Shown here: positions 24,549 through 37,658 of the stretch, in pieces
How the letters are laid out: each line of letters opens with the position of its first letter
How positions within the stretch are numbered: position 1 is the first letter of the stretch
Source: Anoxybacillus thermarum
GTDB taxonomy: Bacteria > Bacillota > Bacilli > Bacillales > Anoxybacillaceae
Assembly: GCF_000836725.1 (NCBI RefSeq)
Contig: NZ_JXTH01000021.1
Coordinates: 1-37,886 of the forward strand
Length of the DNA: 37,886 nt
Direction: 5' to 3'
Program-made: the position numbers and the translations under genes
The notes under the pieces: model-generated
Database searches by the model: none
What the model was told of the DNA's origin: nothing
What the model saw: only the letters and a program-made list of their open reading frames with translations

Positions 24549-25451
24549 TTGAGTGAACAGTGGATTTTTCTAAACGATGAATTTGTCACAAAAGAAAATG
24601 CAAAAATCTCTGTATACGATCACGGTTTTCTTTATGGGGATGGGGTGTTTGAAGGAATTCGTGTGTACAGCGGCAACGTGTTTCGCATGAAAGAACATAT
24701 TGACCGCTTATACAATTCAGCGAAATCCATTTTATTGAACATTCCGTACACAAAAGAAGAATTAACAAATATTATCGTCCAGACGGTGCAAAAAAACGGC
24801 TTTGAAGACGCTTATATTCGCGTGGTCGTGTCGCGCGGTGTCGGTGACCTTGGACTTGATCCATACAAATGTCCGAAGCCACAAGTAGTTGTCATTGTCG
24901 AACCGTTGGCAATCTTCCCAAAACATTTATATGAAACGGGCATTGAAGTCGTTACTGTAGCAACGAGACGAAATCGACCAGATGTACTAAGCCCGAAAGT
25001 AAAATCGTTAAACTATTTAAACAACGTATTAGTACGAATTGAAGCGCATTTAGCAAACGTCAGCGAAGCGCTTATGCTCAACGACCAAGGATATGTCGCT
25101 GAAGGCTCAGCAGATAACGTATTTATCGTCAAAAACGGCGTGTTATATACACCACCAGGGTATGTCGGGGCGCTTGAAGGCATTACGCGCGATGCAATTA
25201 TGGACATCGCTAAAGACCTCGGCTATGTCGTTAAAGAAGAACCATTCACTCGTCATGATGTGTACACGGCAGACGAAGTATTTTTAACAGGAACCGCAGC
25301 AGAAGTCATTGCGGTCGTCAAAGTCGATGGTCGTGTCATTGGCGACGGTGTACCGGGCGAACATACAAAACGGTTGTTAGAAGAGTTTCGCAAACGAGTC
25401 GTTTCAGAAGGCGTAAAAGTGTATGCTACACAAAATGTGAATGCAGGATGA
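24549..25451 (+). CDS. ilvE: Branched-chain amino acid aminotransferase
   Basis: A 300-residue class-IV PLP aminotransferase that performs the last step of isoleucine, valine and leucine synthesis with glutamate as donor. Recognisable parts are YGDGVFEGIRVYSGNVFRM, the PLP-lysine segment SPKVKSLNYLNN, EGSADNVFIVKNG and TGTAAEVIAVVKVDGR. The start is TTG 24549, about nine bases after GGAAGAGGGG. It is the first gene of the ilv-leu operon here; the B. subtilis operon starts with ilvB. It lies upstream of the T-box, so its own expression should be set by the promoter and not by leucine-tRNA charging. Confidence 0.93.
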   Translation: MSEQWIFLNDEFVTKENAKISVYDHGFLYGDGVFEGIRVYSGNVFRMKEHIDRLYNSAKSILLNIPYTKEELTNIIVQTVQKNGFEDAYIRVVVSRGVGDLGLDPYKCPKPQVVVIVEPLAIFPKHLYETGIEVVTVATRRNRPDVLSPKVKSLNYLNNVLVRIEAHLANVSEALMLNDQGYVAEGSADNVFIVKNGVLYTPPGYVGALEGITRDAIMDIAKDLGYVVKEEPFTRHDVYTADEVFLTGTAAEVIAVVKVDGRVIGDGVPGEHTKRLLEEFRKRVVSEGVKVYATQNVNAG

Positions 25452-25473
25452 CAAGTAAATAAGAAAAAAGCGT

Positions 25474-25765
25474 TGAAGAGGATAAGTAGCTAGCGGGTCG
25501 GGCATCTACAGAGAGCCGGGGAAGCTGAAAACCGGTGATGTCTCCGTTAGTGAACTCCCCTCGGAGCGCCGTCCTGAACGATTAGTTCTAGTAGGGACGG
25601 ACGGGTGCACGTCACTCGTTATTAAAACGAGCGCTGCGACGATCGTCGCGTGCTCCTGAGGTGGCTTTGCCACGAAGAAGGGTGGTACCGCGGGAAGGAT
25701 GCAAGCCTTTTCGCCCCTTTGGTCCACATGGGCCGATGGAGGGGTGAGAAGGCTTTTCTTATTTC
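25474..25765 (+). promoter_or_regulatory. T-box riboswitch (probably leucine) upstream of ilvB
   Basis: The 336-base gap between ilvE and ilvB is a T-box leader. It has the AGTA of the stem I base (25485-25488), a long stem I, a stem III (GTCC/GGAC around 25571-25599), and the T-box AAGGGTGGTACCGCG (25678-25692) with TGGT complementary to the tRNA 3' end plus an A discriminator. After GTGAA, the CTC at 25555-25557 is a likely specifier for tRNA-Leu; Ile or Val cannot be excluded without folding. It is followed by the terminator at 25703-25762. Confidence 0.9.
25703..25762 (+). terminator. T-box regulated terminator
   Basis: AAGCCTTTTCGCCCC (25703-25717) pairs with GGGGTGAGAAGGCTT (25741-25755), with inner GGTCC/GGGCC pairing, and TTTCTTATTT follows. 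The 5' arm begins just after the T-box bases, as required for a switch between antiterminator and terminator. Confidence 0.88.
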
Positions 25766-25787
25766 ACATTTTTTTAGGGGTGAAAAA

Positions 25788-27506
25788 ATGGCAGCGAATA
25801 TGAAAGTGAAAGAAAGAGTAGCAAAAAAGCAAACGTTATGTGGAGCGCTCATGTTAATTGAAGCGCTCAAAGCAGAAAACGTGAAAGTTATTTTCGGGTA
25901 TCCGGGAGGTGCTGTGTTACCGATTTACGACAAGCTTTATGAATCGGGCGTATTCCACGTGCTAACACGTCACGAACAAGGCGCCATTCATGCAGCGGAA
26001 GGGTATGCTCGCATTTCAGGAAAACCTGGTGTTGTCATCGCTACATCTGGACCGGGTGCGACAAATATCGTGACAGGTTTAACAGATGCAATGATGGATT
26101 CCATTCCGCTCGTCGTTTTTACAGGGCAAGTGGCATCAAATGTAATCGGTTCAGATGCCTTCCAAGAGGCAGATGTGTTAGGAATTACAATGCCTATTAC
26201 AAAACATAGTTACCAAGTACGCGACATACACGAGCTGCCAAAAATCATTAAAGAAGCATTTCATATTGCAACAACGGGACGCCCAGGTCCTGTATTAATC
26301 GATATTCCAAAAGATATGGCCGTTGCTGAAGCAGAGTTTGATTACGAACAAGACATACAGTTGCCCGGCTATCAGCCGACAACAAAACCGAACCATTTGC
26401 AAATTCGCAAGCTTGTTGAAGCAGTTAGCCAAGCAAAACGCCCGGTCATTTTAGCTGGAGCAGGTGTTCTCCATGCGAATGCCCATGAGCAGTTAAAACA
26501 ATATGCCGAACAACAAAATATTCCTGTGATTCATACGCTTTTAGGACTTGGTGGATTTCCTGCCGACCATCCGCTATTTCTCGGAATGGCAGGAATGCAC
26601 GGAACGTACACAGCAAATATGGCATTGTATGAGTGTGATTTGCTCATTAATGTCGGCGCAAGGTTCGATGATCGGGTGACTGGAAATTTAGCTCATTTTG
26701 CACCAAAAGCAACGGTCGCTCATATCGATATCGATCCAGCAGAGATTGGAAAAAATGTGCCAACGAAAATTCCGATCGTTGGTGATGCGAAAGAAGCACT
26801 CATTCAATTAATTGAACAAAACGGAAAGCGGCCAGATGTATCAGAGTGGCTGAACAAGTTAAATGAATGGAAACGCGAATATCCGCTTATGTACAAGCGC
26901 GAACCGGGCGTGCTTAAACCACAGCGGCTCATTGAAATGATTCACGAATATACAAACGGTGAAGCGGTTGTGACGACAGATGTCGGTCAGCATCAAATGT
27001 GGGTCGCCCAATATTATAAATTTAAACAGCCACATCGTTGGGTCACATCCGGTGGGCTTGGAACGATGGGGTTCGGCTTGCCAGCGGCAATTGGTGCTCA
27101 ATTGGCACAACCAGAAGCGACGGTTGTAGCGATCGTTGGTGACGGTGGGTTTCAAATGACATTACAAGAGCTATCGGTTATTCAAGAGTTAAATTTGCCA
27201 ATTAAAATTGTCATCGTGAACAATCAAGCGCTCGGTATGGTGCGTCAATGGCAAGAAATTTTTTATGAAAAACGATATTCTCATTCACTCATTCCGAATC
27301 AACCGGATTTCGTTCGATTAGCGGAAGCATACGGCATGAAAGCGATGCGTGCAACGACGGAAGAAGAAGCAGAATACGTATTGAAAGAAGCGTTTGCGAC
27401 AAATGCACCAGTTTTACTTGATTTTCATGTTCATCCAGGGGAAAACGTATATCCGATGGTAGCTCCTGGGAAAGGGCTTCATGAGATGGTGGGGGTGAAA
27501 TGGTGA
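25788..27506 (+). CDS. ilvB: Acetolactate synthase, large subunit
   Basis: A 572-residue ThDP enzyme condensing pyruvate with pyruvate or 2-ketobutyrate, the first common step of branched-chain synthesis. The catalytic Glu63 is in [17 protein letters not shown], an FAD-binding middle domain follows, and the ThDP motif runs from GDGGFQMT (about residue 451) to [14 protein letters not shown] 25788 follows TAGGGGTGA. An in-frame reading from 25650 passes through the T-box terminator and is rejected. It overlaps ilvH by 7 bases. Confidence 0.95.
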   Translation: MAANMKVKERVAKKQTLCGALMLIEALKAENVKVIFGYPGGAVLPIYDKLYESGVFHVLTRHEQGAIHAAEGYARISGKPGVVIATSGPGATNIVTGLTDAMMDSIPLVVFTGQVASNVIGSDAFQEADVLGITMPITKHSYQVRDIHELPKIIKEAFHIATTGRPGPVLIDIPKDMAVAEAEFDYEQDIQLPGYQPTTKPNHLQIRKLVEAVSQAKRPVILAGAGVLHANAHEQLKQYAEQQNIPVIHTLLGLGGFPADHPLFLGMAGMHGTYTANMALYECDLLINVGARFDDRVTGNLAHFAPKATVAHIDIDPAEIGKNVPTKIPIVGDAKEALIQLIEQNGKRPDVSEWLNKLNEWKREYPLMYKREPGVLKPQRLIEMIHEYTNGEAVVTTDVGQHQMWVAQYYKFKQPHRWVTSGGLGTMGFGLPAAIGAQLAQPEATVVAIVGDGGFQMTLQELSVIQELNLPIKIVIVNNQALGMVRQWQEIFYEKRYSHSLIPNQPDFVRLAEAYGMKAMRATTEEEAEYVLKEAFATNAPVLLDFHVHPGENVYPMVAPGKGLHEMVGVKW

Positions 27507-28021
27507 AGCGAATTATTACAATGACCGTAAACAACCGTCCGGGTGTATTAAATCGCATTACAGGTTTGTTTACGAAGCGACATTACAACATTGAAAGCAT
27601 TACAGTTGGTCATACAGAAACAGAAGGTGTTTCACGCATGACGTTTGTCGTCAATGTAGATGATGAACGCATTGCTGAACAAATTACAAAACAATTAAAC
27701 AAACAAATTGATGTGTTAAAAGTTGTCGATATTACCGATCAAGCGATTATCGTTCGAGAGCTGGCTTTAATTAAAGTAGCGGTTACATCGGCGACGCGCG
27801 GTGAAATTTATACATTGATTGAACCGTTTCGTGCAGCGATTGTCGATGTGGCGCGCGATAGTCTTGTCGTTCAAGTAACAGGTGAGCCAGAAAAAATTGA
27901 TGCGCTCATCGACTTATTAAAGCCATACGGATTAAAGGAAGTGGCAAGAACAGGAACAACAGCGTTTCCGCGCGGTTCACAACGCGCATCATCAACAAAT
28001 AAATCACTATTCATCATTTAA
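27500..28021 (+). CDS. ilvH: Acetolactate synthase, small (regulatory) subunit
   Basis: A 173-residue regulatory subunit with an N-terminal ACT domain ([21 protein letters not shown], then [16 protein letters not shown]) and a C-terminal domain ([37 protein letters not shown]). It activates IlvB and gives valine feedback control. ATG 27500 overlaps the ilvB stop; GTG 27503, giving a start like that of the B. subtilis protein, is equally possible. The gene is 20 bases before ilvC. Confidence 0.94.
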   Translation: MVKRIITMTVNNRPGVLNRITGLFTKRHYNIESITVGHTETEGVSRMTFVVNVDDERIAEQITKQLNKQIDVLKVVDITDQAIIVRELALIKVAVTSATRGEIYTLIEPFRAAIVDVARDSLVVQVTGEPEKIDALIDLLKPYGLKEVARTGTTAFPRGSQRASSTNKSLFII

Positions 28022-28026
28022 ATTAA

Positions 28027-30598
<2,572 letters not shown>

Positions 30599-30614
30599 CG
30601 AAGGGGGATGTGTT

Positions 30615-31724
30615 ATGTATCGTATCGCTGTGTTACCTGGGGATGGCATTGGAAAAGAAGTGACAAAAGGAGCGGTAAAAGTTTTGCAAGCGATTGGTGA
30701 TCGTTTCGGCCATGCGTTTCATTTTTCATACGGTTTGATTGGTGGGGAAGCGATCGACCGTGAAGGAACACCGCTTCCAGAACAAACGCTTCATATGTGT
30801 AAACAAAGCGATGCGGTATTGCTTGGTGCTGTTGGGGGGCCGAAATGGGACAGTCATCCGCCGCACGTTCGTCCAGAAAGAGGACTGTTGCAAATTCGGA
30901 AAGAAATGAACTTATTTGCAAATATTCGTCCGGTGACGTTTTATAGCAGCTTATCAGCTTCTTCACCATTAAAATCACATGTGATTGAAGGAGCCGACTT
31001 TGTTATCGTTCGGGAGTTAGTCGGAGGCTTATATTTCGGAAAACCGAGTGAACGGCGTGTGGAAAAAGGAGAAGAAACGGTTGTTGATACGTTGTTTTAT
31101 AAACGAGCAGAAATCGAGCGTATCATCACGTTTGCTTTTACTCTTGCACAAAAGCGGAAGAAAAAAGTAACGTCTGTTGATAAAGCGAATGTGTTAGAGT
31201 CAAGCCGTATGTGGCGAGAAGTAGCTGAACAAGTCGCTAAACGTTTTCCAGACGTTCAACTGGAACATATGCTTGTCGATAATGCCGCCATGCAGCTCGT
31301 TCGTTCTCCCAAACAGTTTGACGTCATTGTAACAGAAAATATGTTTGGCGATATTTTAAGCGATGAAGCATCGATGTTAACAGGATCGCTTGGCATGCTT
31401 CCGTCGGCAAGCTTGTCTGTTGACGGACCGGCATTATACGAACCGATTCACGGTTCGGCTCCAGACATTGCTGGGCAAAATAAAGCGAATCCGCTTGCAA
31501 CGATTTTATCGGCGGCGATGATGCTTCGTTTATCGTTCGGACTGACAGAAGAGGCCGACGTCATCGAACGAGCTGTTAAGCAGGTGTTGGATGCTGGGTA
31601 TCGTACTGCAGACATTGCCCAACAAGGTGATTGTGTATTATCGACGACAGAAATGGTCGAAAAAGTAAAAGATGCGATTTTAGACGATGTAGCAATTGAA
31701 CGAATTATGCAAGTGTATGTGTAG
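30615..31724 (+). CDS. leuB: 3-isopropylmalate dehydrogenase
   Basis: A 369-residue NAD-dependent beta-decarboxylating dehydrogenase (B. subtilis 365). Motifs: [15 protein letters not shown], the substrate-binding [24 protein letters not shown], the [17 protein letters not shown] lysine region, VDNAAMQLV, and the NAD/metal segment [16 protein letters not shown]. The start is ATG 30615 after AAGGGGGATG; an in-frame ATG at 30585 lies inside leuA. Confidence 0.95.
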   Translation: MYRIAVLPGDGIGKEVTKGAVKVLQAIGDRFGHAFHFSYGLIGGEAIDREGTPLPEQTLHMCKQSDAVLLGAVGGPKWDSHPPHVRPERGLLQIRKEMNLFANIRPVTFYSSLSASSPLKSHVIEGADFVIVRELVGGLYFGKPSERRVEKGEETVVDTLFYKRAEIERIITFAFTLAQKRKKKVTSVDKANVLESSRMWREVAEQVAKRFPDVQLEHMLVDNAAMQLVRSPKQFDVIVTENMFGDILSDEASMLTGSLGMLPSASLSVDGPALYEPIHGSAPDIAGQNKANPLATILSAAMMLRLSFGLTEEADVIERAVKQVLDAGYRTADIAQQGDCVLSTTEMVEKVKDAILDDVAIERIMQVYV

Positions 31725-31735
31725 GAGGGATTGAG

Positions 31736-33151
31736 GTGGCGCCAAAGACGATTATTGAAAAAATTTGGGATGAGCACGTTGTGTACCGTGAAGATGGAAA
31801 ACCAGATTTATTATACATTGACTTACATCTCGTCCATGAAGTGACATCGCCGCAAGCGTTTGAAGGATTGCGTCAGAAAGGAAGAAAAGTGCGCCGCCCA
31901 GATTTAACGTTTGCAACGATGGATCATAACGTTCCAACGGTCAATCGGTTTGTCATTGAAGATGAAGTGGCAAGAAATCAAATGACGGCATTGGAGCGGA
32001 ACTGTCGTGAATTTGGCGTGCCGCTTGCCGATTTAAACAGTCCAGAACAAGGCATTGTGCATGTCATCGGCCCAGAACTTGGATTGACGCAGCCGGGAAA
32101 AACAATCGTGTGCGGGGATAGTCATACGTCGACACATGGTGCTTTTGGAGCGTTAGCGTTTGGAATCGGCACGAGCGAAGTGGAACATGTGTTGGCGACA
32201 CAAACGTTATGGCAACACCGTCCAAAAACGATGCAAGTGAACGTCACAGGTGCATTGGCACCGGGTGTATCAGCAAAAGACGTTATTTTAGCGATTATCG
32301 GAAAGTTTGGTGTTGATTTCGGAACGGGGTATGTGCTTGAGTTTACAGGCGATGTCATTCGTCGTTTGTCGATGGAAGAGCGGATGACGATTTGCAACAT
32401 GTCGATTGAAGCGGGGGCGCGCGCAGGGTTAATTGCTCCGGATGATGTAACGTTTGCATATTTGCGCGAGCGAAAATATGCTCCAAAAGGAGAAGCGTTT
32501 GAACAGGCAGTTGAAAAGTGGAAACAGTTATGCACAGATGAAGGAGCGGTGTATGACCGTGTTATTCATATGGATGGAAGTGAAATCGCTCCAACCGTTA
32601 CATGGGGGACAACGCCTGCGATGAGTTCTCCGATCGATGGAACCGTCCCTCATCCAGAAGAGTTTGCGACTGAAACGGAGAGAAAGGCAGTTCAGTTAGC
32701 GTTGCAATATATGGGACTAAAGCCAGGAACGAAAATGACGGATATTCCTGTTCAACATGTGTTCATCGGATCGTGTACGAACTCACGCATAAGCGATTTA
32801 AGAGAAGCGGCACGAATTGTGAAAGGAAAAAAAGTTGCACCGGGCGTAAGGGCGCTCGTCGTTCCGGGCTCACAACAAGTGAAAAAACAAGCGGAAGAAG
32901 AAGGCATTGCTCAAACGTTTATTGATGCAGGTTTTGAATGGCGCGATTCCGGGTGCAGCATGTGTCTTGGCATGAACCCAGATACTGTGCCAGCAGGAGA
33001 ACATTGTGCTTCAACGTCAAATCGCAATTTTGAAGGACGGCAAGGAAAAGGGGCGCGTACGCATCTCGTTAGTCCAGCAATGGCAGCTGCGGCTGCGATT
33101 TACGGACATTTTGTTGATGTGCGCACATTGTATAAAGAAGCGGTACGATAG
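31736..33151 (+). CDS. leuC: 3-isopropylmalate dehydratase, large subunit
   Basis: A 471-residue aconitase-family subunit carrying the [4Fe-4S] cluster that isomerises 2- to 3-isopropylmalate. Cluster cysteines are in [13 protein letters not shown] and [10 protein letters not shown]. Substrate motifs include [29 protein letters not shown] and the C-terminal [22 protein letters not shown]. The start is GTG 31736 after TAGGAGGGA. It works with LeuD, 12 bases downstream. Confidence 0.96.
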   Translation: MAPKTIIEKIWDEHVVYREDGKPDLLYIDLHLVHEVTSPQAFEGLRQKGRKVRRPDLTFATMDHNVPTVNRFVIEDEVARNQMTALERNCREFGVPLADLNSPEQGIVHVIGPELGLTQPGKTIVCGDSHTSTHGAFGALAFGIGTSEVEHVLATQTLWQHRPKTMQVNVTGALAPGVSAKDVILAIIGKFGVDFGTGYVLEFTGDVIRRLSMEERMTICNMSIEAGARAGLIAPDDVTFAYLRERKYAPKGEAFEQAVEKWKQLCTDEGAVYDRVIHMDGSEIAPTVTWGTTPAMSSPIDGTVPHPEEFATETERKAVQLALQYMGLKPGTKMTDIPVQHVFIGSCTNSRISDLREAARIVKGKKVAPGVRALVVPGSQQVKKQAEEEGIAQTFIDAGFEWRDSGCSMCLGMNPDTVPAGEHCASTSNRNFEGRQGKGARTHLVSPAMAAAAAIYGHFVDVRTLYKEAVR

Positions 33152-33163
33152 GAGGAGAACGCG

Positions 33164-33748
33164 TTGGAACCATTCATTATTCATAAAGGAAAAGTCGCTG
33201 GTCTAGATCGTGCCAATGTGGATACGGATCAAATTATTCCGAAACAATTTTTAAAACGAATTGAGCGCACCGGATTTGGTCAATTTCTATTTTATGATTG
33301 GCGCTATCTTCCAGACGGGGCGCCAAACCCTCATTTTGAGTTAAATCGCCCTGAAAATGAAGGAGCAACGATTTTAGTCGCAAATGAAAATTTTGGTTGC
33401 GGTTCATCGCGTGAACATGCCCCTTGGGCGCTTGCTGATTACGGATTTCGTGCTGTCATTGCTCCTTCTTTTGCGGATATTTTTTATAACAATTGTTTAA
33501 AAAATAGTTTACTTCCAATTAAACTTCCAAAAGAAGATGTCGTGTATTTATTAAAAAAAGCGGAGCGGCCAGATTATGAACTAACTATTTCCCTTGAACA
33601 ACAAGTCGTTTTTGATGACGAAGGATTTACAAGCACGTTTGACATCGACCCGTATCGAAAACAGCTTCTTTTAAAAGGTTGGGACGAAATCGACTTAACG
33701 TTCGTATATGAACCATACATTATCGCCTATGAAAAAGCACGCTCTTGA
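33164..33748 (+). CDS. leuD: 3-isopropylmalate dehydratase, small subunit
   Basis: A 194-residue swivel-domain subunit partner of LeuC. Typical segments are NVDTDQIIPKQFLKRI, ILVANENFGCGSSREHAPWAL and ADIFYNNCLKN. The start is TTG 33164, after GGAGGAG. It is the last ilv-leu gene; its stop codon lies within the terminator stem. Confidence 0.95.
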   Translation: MEPFIIHKGKVAGLDRANVDTDQIIPKQFLKRIERTGFGQFLFYDWRYLPDGAPNPHFELNRPENEGATILVANENFGCGSSREHAPWALADYGFRAVIAPSFADIFYNNCLKNSLLPIKLPKEDVVYLLKKAERPDYELTISLEQQVVFDDEGFTSTFDIDPYRKQLLLKGWDEIDLTFVYEPYIIAYEKARS

Positions 33749-33769
33749 CGATTTGTCGAGGGCGTTTTT
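33740..33769 (+). terminator. Terminator of the ilv-leu operon
   Basis: CGCTCTTGAC (33740-33749), loop GATTT, GTCGAGGGCG (33755-33764) with two G-T pairs, then TTTTT. Confidence 0.82.
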
Positions 33770-33831
33770 CGTTGAGTTTGTCAGCAAACATTGTTAAACT
33801 TAAAGGCAAATGTAAGTGAAGGTGAACGAAT

Positions 33832-34752
33832 ATGAAAGAACGAAAAGTCGTTCCACATCCATATGTAAAAGAGCGGTTGTTAACAGAGGGGATGAATGCG
33901 TTAAAAGAAAAGCGATATAAAGAAGCGTATACGTATTTAACACAATTAAAAGAGCTGCAACTTCACGATGATGATGTAGAAATGGCACTTGTCGTCTGTT
34001 TATTTGAAATGGGACATGTAGAAGAGGCAAAAGAAAAATGTGAACAACTGTTAAAGCGCGGCAAAGGGGATTGGACGGTATATATCTCTATGCTCGTTCA
34101 TTTACAACAATACGATGAAGTTGTGGCAGTCATTCATAAACTCCAGCGAAAAGGAATGGATTGCACCCCGTTTTTACCGCTTTTACAGTTTAGTGAAAAA
34201 ATGATTCGTTCTCAGCAAGAACAACGCTCAAAACAATACAAGGCGATTTTCGAAAGCGATCAATGGACGAAACAGATGCGCACCCTTCATCAATTAGATT
34301 TGCGCACCGTTCCACACCTTGTTCCTATTTTTTCTCGTTATTTACATGACGAAATGAAACATCCAATTGTAAAAACGACGATGTTACACATATTAAGGAA
34401 AGAACAAGTGATGGAGCCGATGACTGTAAAAAAATTTGGACAAACGATGACAGTTATTCCAGCCGAACTCGACGAACAAACACAAAAGAGTTGGATAGAA
34501 CAAGTGCTTGATATCGTCGAACAAATATGGGCGACACAAAATCCAACGATGTATGAATGGTGTGAACAAATATGGCTTCGCTACATGGTTGTGACATACC
34601 CGTTTCTTCCAGAAGGTTCTGCACAACAATGGGCGACTGCGTTATACACATATGTGGAGCAATGTGAAACAGGACAAACGGTATGGACAAATCCACTCGT
34701 TGCCAAACTTTATGAAGCAGAAAAATTGTGGCTCTCTGTTGAAAGTATATAA
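33832..34752 (+). CDS. ysoA: YsoA-like TPR-repeat protein
   Basis: A 306-residue soluble helical protein. The first ~120 residues contain TPR-like helical pairs (GMNALKEKRYKEAYTYLTQL, ALVVCLFEMGHVEEAKEKCE, VHLQQYDEVVAVIHKL), and the rest is helical without a known motif. Its place between the leucine operon and tig corresponds to B. subtilis ysoA, also a TPR protein of unknown role. ATG 33832 follows GAAGGTGA. No strong promoter was found in the 60 bases before it; the stop overlaps the tig promoter region. Confidence 0.8.
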   Translation: MKERKVVPHPYVKERLLTEGMNALKEKRYKEAYTYLTQLKELQLHDDDVEMALVVCLFEMGHVEEAKEKCEQLLKRGKGDWTVYISMLVHLQQYDEVVAVIHKLQRKGMDCTPFLPLLQFSEKMIRSQQEQRSKQYKAIFESDQWTKQMRTLHQLDLRTVPHLVPIFSRYLHDEMKHPIVKTTMLHILRKEQVMEPMTVKKFGQTMTVIPAELDEQTQKSWIEQVLDIVEQIWATQNPTMYEWCEQIWLRYMVVTYPFLPEGSAQQWATALYTYVEQCETGQTVWTNPLVAKLYEAEKLWLSVESI

Positions 34753-34766
34753 TTGTATGGTATAAT
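34739..34766 (+). promoter_or_regulatory. tig promoter
   Basis: TTGAAA (34739-34744), 16 bases, TATAAT (34761-34766) with a TGG extension. It overlaps the end of ysoA. The leader of about 80 bases contains a short palindrome CTACATATATGTAG (34801-34814). Confidence 0.8.
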
Positions 34767-34853
34767 ATAGTGGTTGTATTACACATAAAACCGTGTATGC
34801 CTACATATATGTAGTTCATTTACATGAATTTTTGAAGTTGGAGGGAAATAAAC

Positions 34854-36140
34854 ATGTCGGCGAAATGGGAAAAACTCGAAGGCAATCAAGGCGTTCTTAC
34901 AGTAGAAGTAGACGCTGAAAAAGTGAATGAAGGATTAGATGAAGCGTTTAAAAAAGTAGTGAAAAAAGTACAAATTCCAGGATTCCGTAAAGGAAAAATT
35001 CCTCGCTCTTTATTTGAAAAACGTTTCGGTGTTGAATCGTTATACGCAGATGCGTTAGATATTTTATTGCCAGAGGCATACGCAAAAGCTGTTGAAGAAA
35101 CAGGCATTGAGCCAGTCGATCGTCCAGAAATCGACGTCGAGCAAATGGAAAAAGGAAAAAGCTTAATTTTCACTGCAAAAGTGACTGTGAAGCCAGAAGT
35201 GACGCTCGGTCAATACAAAGAGCTTGAAGTAGAGAAATTAGATGATACAGTAACTGACGAGGACGTCGAACAAGAATTAAAACGTTTGCAAGAGCGTCAT
35301 GCGGAGCTTGTTGTGAAAGAAGAAGGAACAGTAGAAAACGGTGATACAGTTGTCATCGATTTCGAAGGATTCGTTGATGGTGAAGCGTTTGAAGGCGGAA
35401 AAGCAGAAAACTATTCTCTTGTGATTGGTTCAGGTACATTCATCCCAGGGTTTGAAGAGCAATTAATCGGCATGGCCGCTGGGGAAGAAAAAGACATTGA
35501 AGTGACATTCCCAGAAGAATATCATGCAGAGCAATTAGCTGGTAAACCAGCTGTGTTCAAAATTAAATTGCACGAAATTAAAACAAAACAACTTCCTGCG
35601 CTTGATGACGAGTTTGCGAAAGACGTAGATGAAGAAGTAGAAACATTAGACGCGCTAAAACAAAAAATAAAAGAGCGCTTAACAAAAGAGAAAAAAGAAG
35701 AAGCAGAAGCGGCAATTCGCGATGCGGTTGTTCAAAAAGCAACAGAAAACGCACAAATGGACATCCCAGAAGTGATGGTGAAAAACGAAACAGACCGTAT
35801 GATTCGCGAGTTTGAGCAACGTTTACAAATGCAAGGGTTAAACCTTGACTTATACTATCAATTCTCTGGACAAGATGAAGCGGCACTTCGCGAGCAAATG
35901 AAAGAAGAAGCGGAAAAACGTGTTCGTGTCACATTGACGCTTGAAGCGATCGTAAAAGCAGAAAACATTGACGTAACAGAAGAAGAAGTAGAAAAAGAAC
36001 TAGAGGAAATGGCGAACCTTTACAGCTTATCGGTCGATAAGTTAAAAGAACTTTTAGGTACATTAGATGGCTTAAAAGAAGACTTAAAAATGCGCAAAGC
36101 AATCGATTTCCTTGTTGAAAACAGCAAAGTTGTTGCATAA
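34854..36140 (+). CDS. tig: Trigger factor
   Basis: A 428-residue ribosome-associated chaperone and peptidyl-prolyl isomerase. The N-terminal ribosome-binding domain has the signature [10 protein letters not shown] (about residues 43-52). The FKBP domain (about 150-245) includes [20 protein letters not shown] and [12 protein letters not shown]. The long helical C-terminal domain holds the substrate cradle. ATG 34854 follows TTGGAGGG. It has its own promoter and terminator and precedes clpX as in most Bacillaceae. Confidence 0.97.
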   Translation: MSAKWEKLEGNQGVLTVEVDAEKVNEGLDEAFKKVVKKVQIPGFRKGKIPRSLFEKRFGVESLYADALDILLPEAYAKAVEETGIEPVDRPEIDVEQMEKGKSLIFTAKVTVKPEVTLGQYKELEVEKLDDTVTDEDVEQELKRLQERHAELVVKEEGTVENGDTVVIDFEGFVDGEAFEGGKAENYSLVIGSGTFIPGFEEQLIGMAAGEEKDIEVTFPEEYHAEQLAGKPAVFKIKLHEIKTKQLPALDDEFAKDVDEEVETLDALKQKIKERLTKEKKEEAEAAIRDAVVQKATENAQMDIPEVMVKNETDRMIREFEQRLQMQGLNLDLYYQFSGQDEAALREQMKEEAEKRVRVTLTLEAIVKAENIDVTEEEVEKELEEMANLYSLSVDKLKELLGTLDGLKEDLKMRKAIDFLVENSKVVA

Positions 36141-36149
36141 TGAGAAGAG

Positions 36150-36184
36150 AAAGAACAAGGTGCATCACGTGCCTTGTTCTTTCC
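36150..36184 (+). terminator. Terminator after tig
   Basis: AAAGAACAAGG (36150-36160) pairs with CCTTGTTCTTT (36172-36182) around TGCATCACGTG; the T-run is short. Confidence 0.75.
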
Positions 36185-36240
36185 ACATATAGTTGCAGTA
36201 ATGAAAGTTTTCTAACTTTTCGCGCACATTTACGTTTTTA

Positions 36241-36271
36241 TTGGCATACTTTTAAAGATTTATGATAAAAT
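36241..36271 (+). promoter_or_regulatory. Candidate clpX promoter
   Basis: TGA-TAAAAT (36263-36271) is an extended -10 with TTGGCA (36241-36246) 19 bases upstream. It is the best candidate in the 195-base gap between tig and clpX. Confidence 0.5.
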
Positions 36272-36335
36272 GACGAATACATAACGTTTTTTCTTTTCGT
36301 GTACATATGATAGTAGAGAAATAAGGGGTGAAATC

Positions 36336-37658
36336 ATGTTTAAATTTAATGATGAAAAAGGGCAGTTGAAATGCTCGTTTTGTGGCAAAACGCAAGAACA
36401 AGTGCGCAAGCTTGTTGCTGGCCCGGGCGTATACATATGCGATGAGTGTATTGAATTATGTACAGAAATTGTGCAAGAAGAGCTTGGGTCGGAAGAAGAA
36501 GTAGAGTTCAAAGACGTACCGAAGCCAAAGGAAATTCGCGAAATTTTAGATGAGTACGTCATCGGACAAGACGAAGCGAAAAAAGCGCTTTCTGTAGCAG
36601 TATATAACCATTACAAACGCATTAATTCAAACAGCAAAATTGATGATGTCGAGTTAGCGAAAAGCAATATTTTAATGATCGGGCCGACAGGAAGCGGAAA
36701 AACATTACTTGCTCAAACGCTTGCTCGCATTTTAAACGTGCCATTTGCAATTGCTGATGCGACATCGCTAACAGAAGCGGGATATGTCGGGGAAGACGTT
36801 GAAAACATTTTATTAAAGCTTATTCAAGCGGCAGATTACGACATTGAACGTGCAGAAAAAGGAATTATTTATATCGATGAAATCGATAAAATTGCGCGCA
36901 AATCAGAAAACCCTTCCATCACGCGCGACGTATCGGGAGAAGGTGTGCAACAAGCGCTATTGAAAATTTTAGAAGGAACAATTGCGAGCGTTCCTCCACA
37001 AGGAGGACGGAAACATCCTCATCAAGAGTTCATTCAAATTGATACGACGAACATTTTATTCATTTGTGGCGGAGCGTTTGACGGTTTAGAACCAATTATT
37101 AAACGTCGTCTTGGGAAAAAAGTGATTGGCTTTAGCTCAGATGTACAGGCGGAAGTTGAAGAAAAAGATTTGCTGTCAAAAGTGTTGCCAGAAGACTTAT
37201 TAAAATTCGGATTAATTCCAGAGTTCGTTGGACGTCTTCCGGTCATTACGAGCTTACAACCGCTCGATGAAGATGCGCTTGTTGATATTTTAGTGAAGCC
37301 GAAAAATGCCCTTGTCAAGCAATATGAAAAAATGCTCGAACTTGACGATGTCGAACTTGAATTTGAAGAAGAAGCACTTCGTGAAATTGCAAAACGTGCG
37401 ATTGAACGGAAAACAGGGGCGCGCGGTTTACGCTCTATTATTGAAGGGATTATGCTTGACGTCATGTTTGAATTACCGTCGCGGGAAGATGTAAAAAAAT
37501 GTGTCATTACGGCAGAAACCGTACGCGGAGAAAGAGCGCCGCTTCTCATTTTACACGATGGAACGATTGTCGAGTACGAACGAAAAACATCGAGTCAGTC
37601 AAGACTTTGTGGAGAACATTTTTTCGGTTCACTACGGGTGTTGTCAATCACTAGTTAG
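36336..37658 (+). CDS. clpX: ClpX ATPase with IS-derived C-terminal extension
   Basis: A AAA+ unfoldase that feeds ClpP. The zinc-binding domain has Cys13, Cys16, Cys35 and Cys38. Walker A GPTGSGKT is at 116-123, the pore loop GYVGED follows, Walker B is IIYIDEID and the RKH loop is GGRKHPHQ. The ClpP-contact IGF-type loop appears as IGFSSDV. About 419 residues are native, through YERKTS; family members end within a residue or two of this point. From about 37594 the frame runs into the IS end and continues for 21 residues to TAG 37656-37658. All catalytic parts remain, so the protein is probably active with a foreign tail of 21 residues. ATG 36336 follows AAGGGGTG. Confidence 0.93.
   Translation: MFKFNDEKGQLKCSFCGKTQEQVRKLVAGPGVYICDECIELCTEIVQEELGSEEEVEFKDVPKPKEIREILDEYVIGQDEAKKALSVAVYNHYKRINSNSKIDDVELAKSNILMIGPTGSGKTLLAQTLARILNVPFAIADATSLTEAGYVGEDVENILLKLIQAADYDIERAEKGIIYIDEIDKIARKSENPSITRDVSGEGVQQALLKILEGTIASVPPQGGRKHPHQEFIQIDTTNILFICGGAFDGLEPIIKRRLGKKVIGFSSDVQAEVEEKDLLSKVLPEDLLKFGLIPEFVGRLPVITSLQPLDEDALVDILVKPKNALVKQYEKMLELDDVELEFEEEALREIAKRAIERKTGARGLRSIIEGIMLDVMFELPSREDVKKCVITAETVRGERAPLLILHDGTIVEYERKTSSQSRLCGEHFFGSLRVLSITS

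Noticed and set aside
25501-25700. Repeats in the ilvE-ilvB gap as a CRISPR or REP element
   Set aside because: The inverted repeats are the stems of the T-box leader, proven by the AAGGGTGGTACCGCG motif.
25650-25787. 46-residue upstream extension of IlvB
   Set aside because: It translates the T-box and terminator; the leader folds as regulatory RNA and ATG 25788 has a good ribosome site.
37034-37549. 171-residue antisense ORF over clpX
   Set aside because: A codon-bias shadow of clpX, serine-rich, with no ribosome site. Other antisense ORFs over etf, leuC and uvrC are of the same kind.
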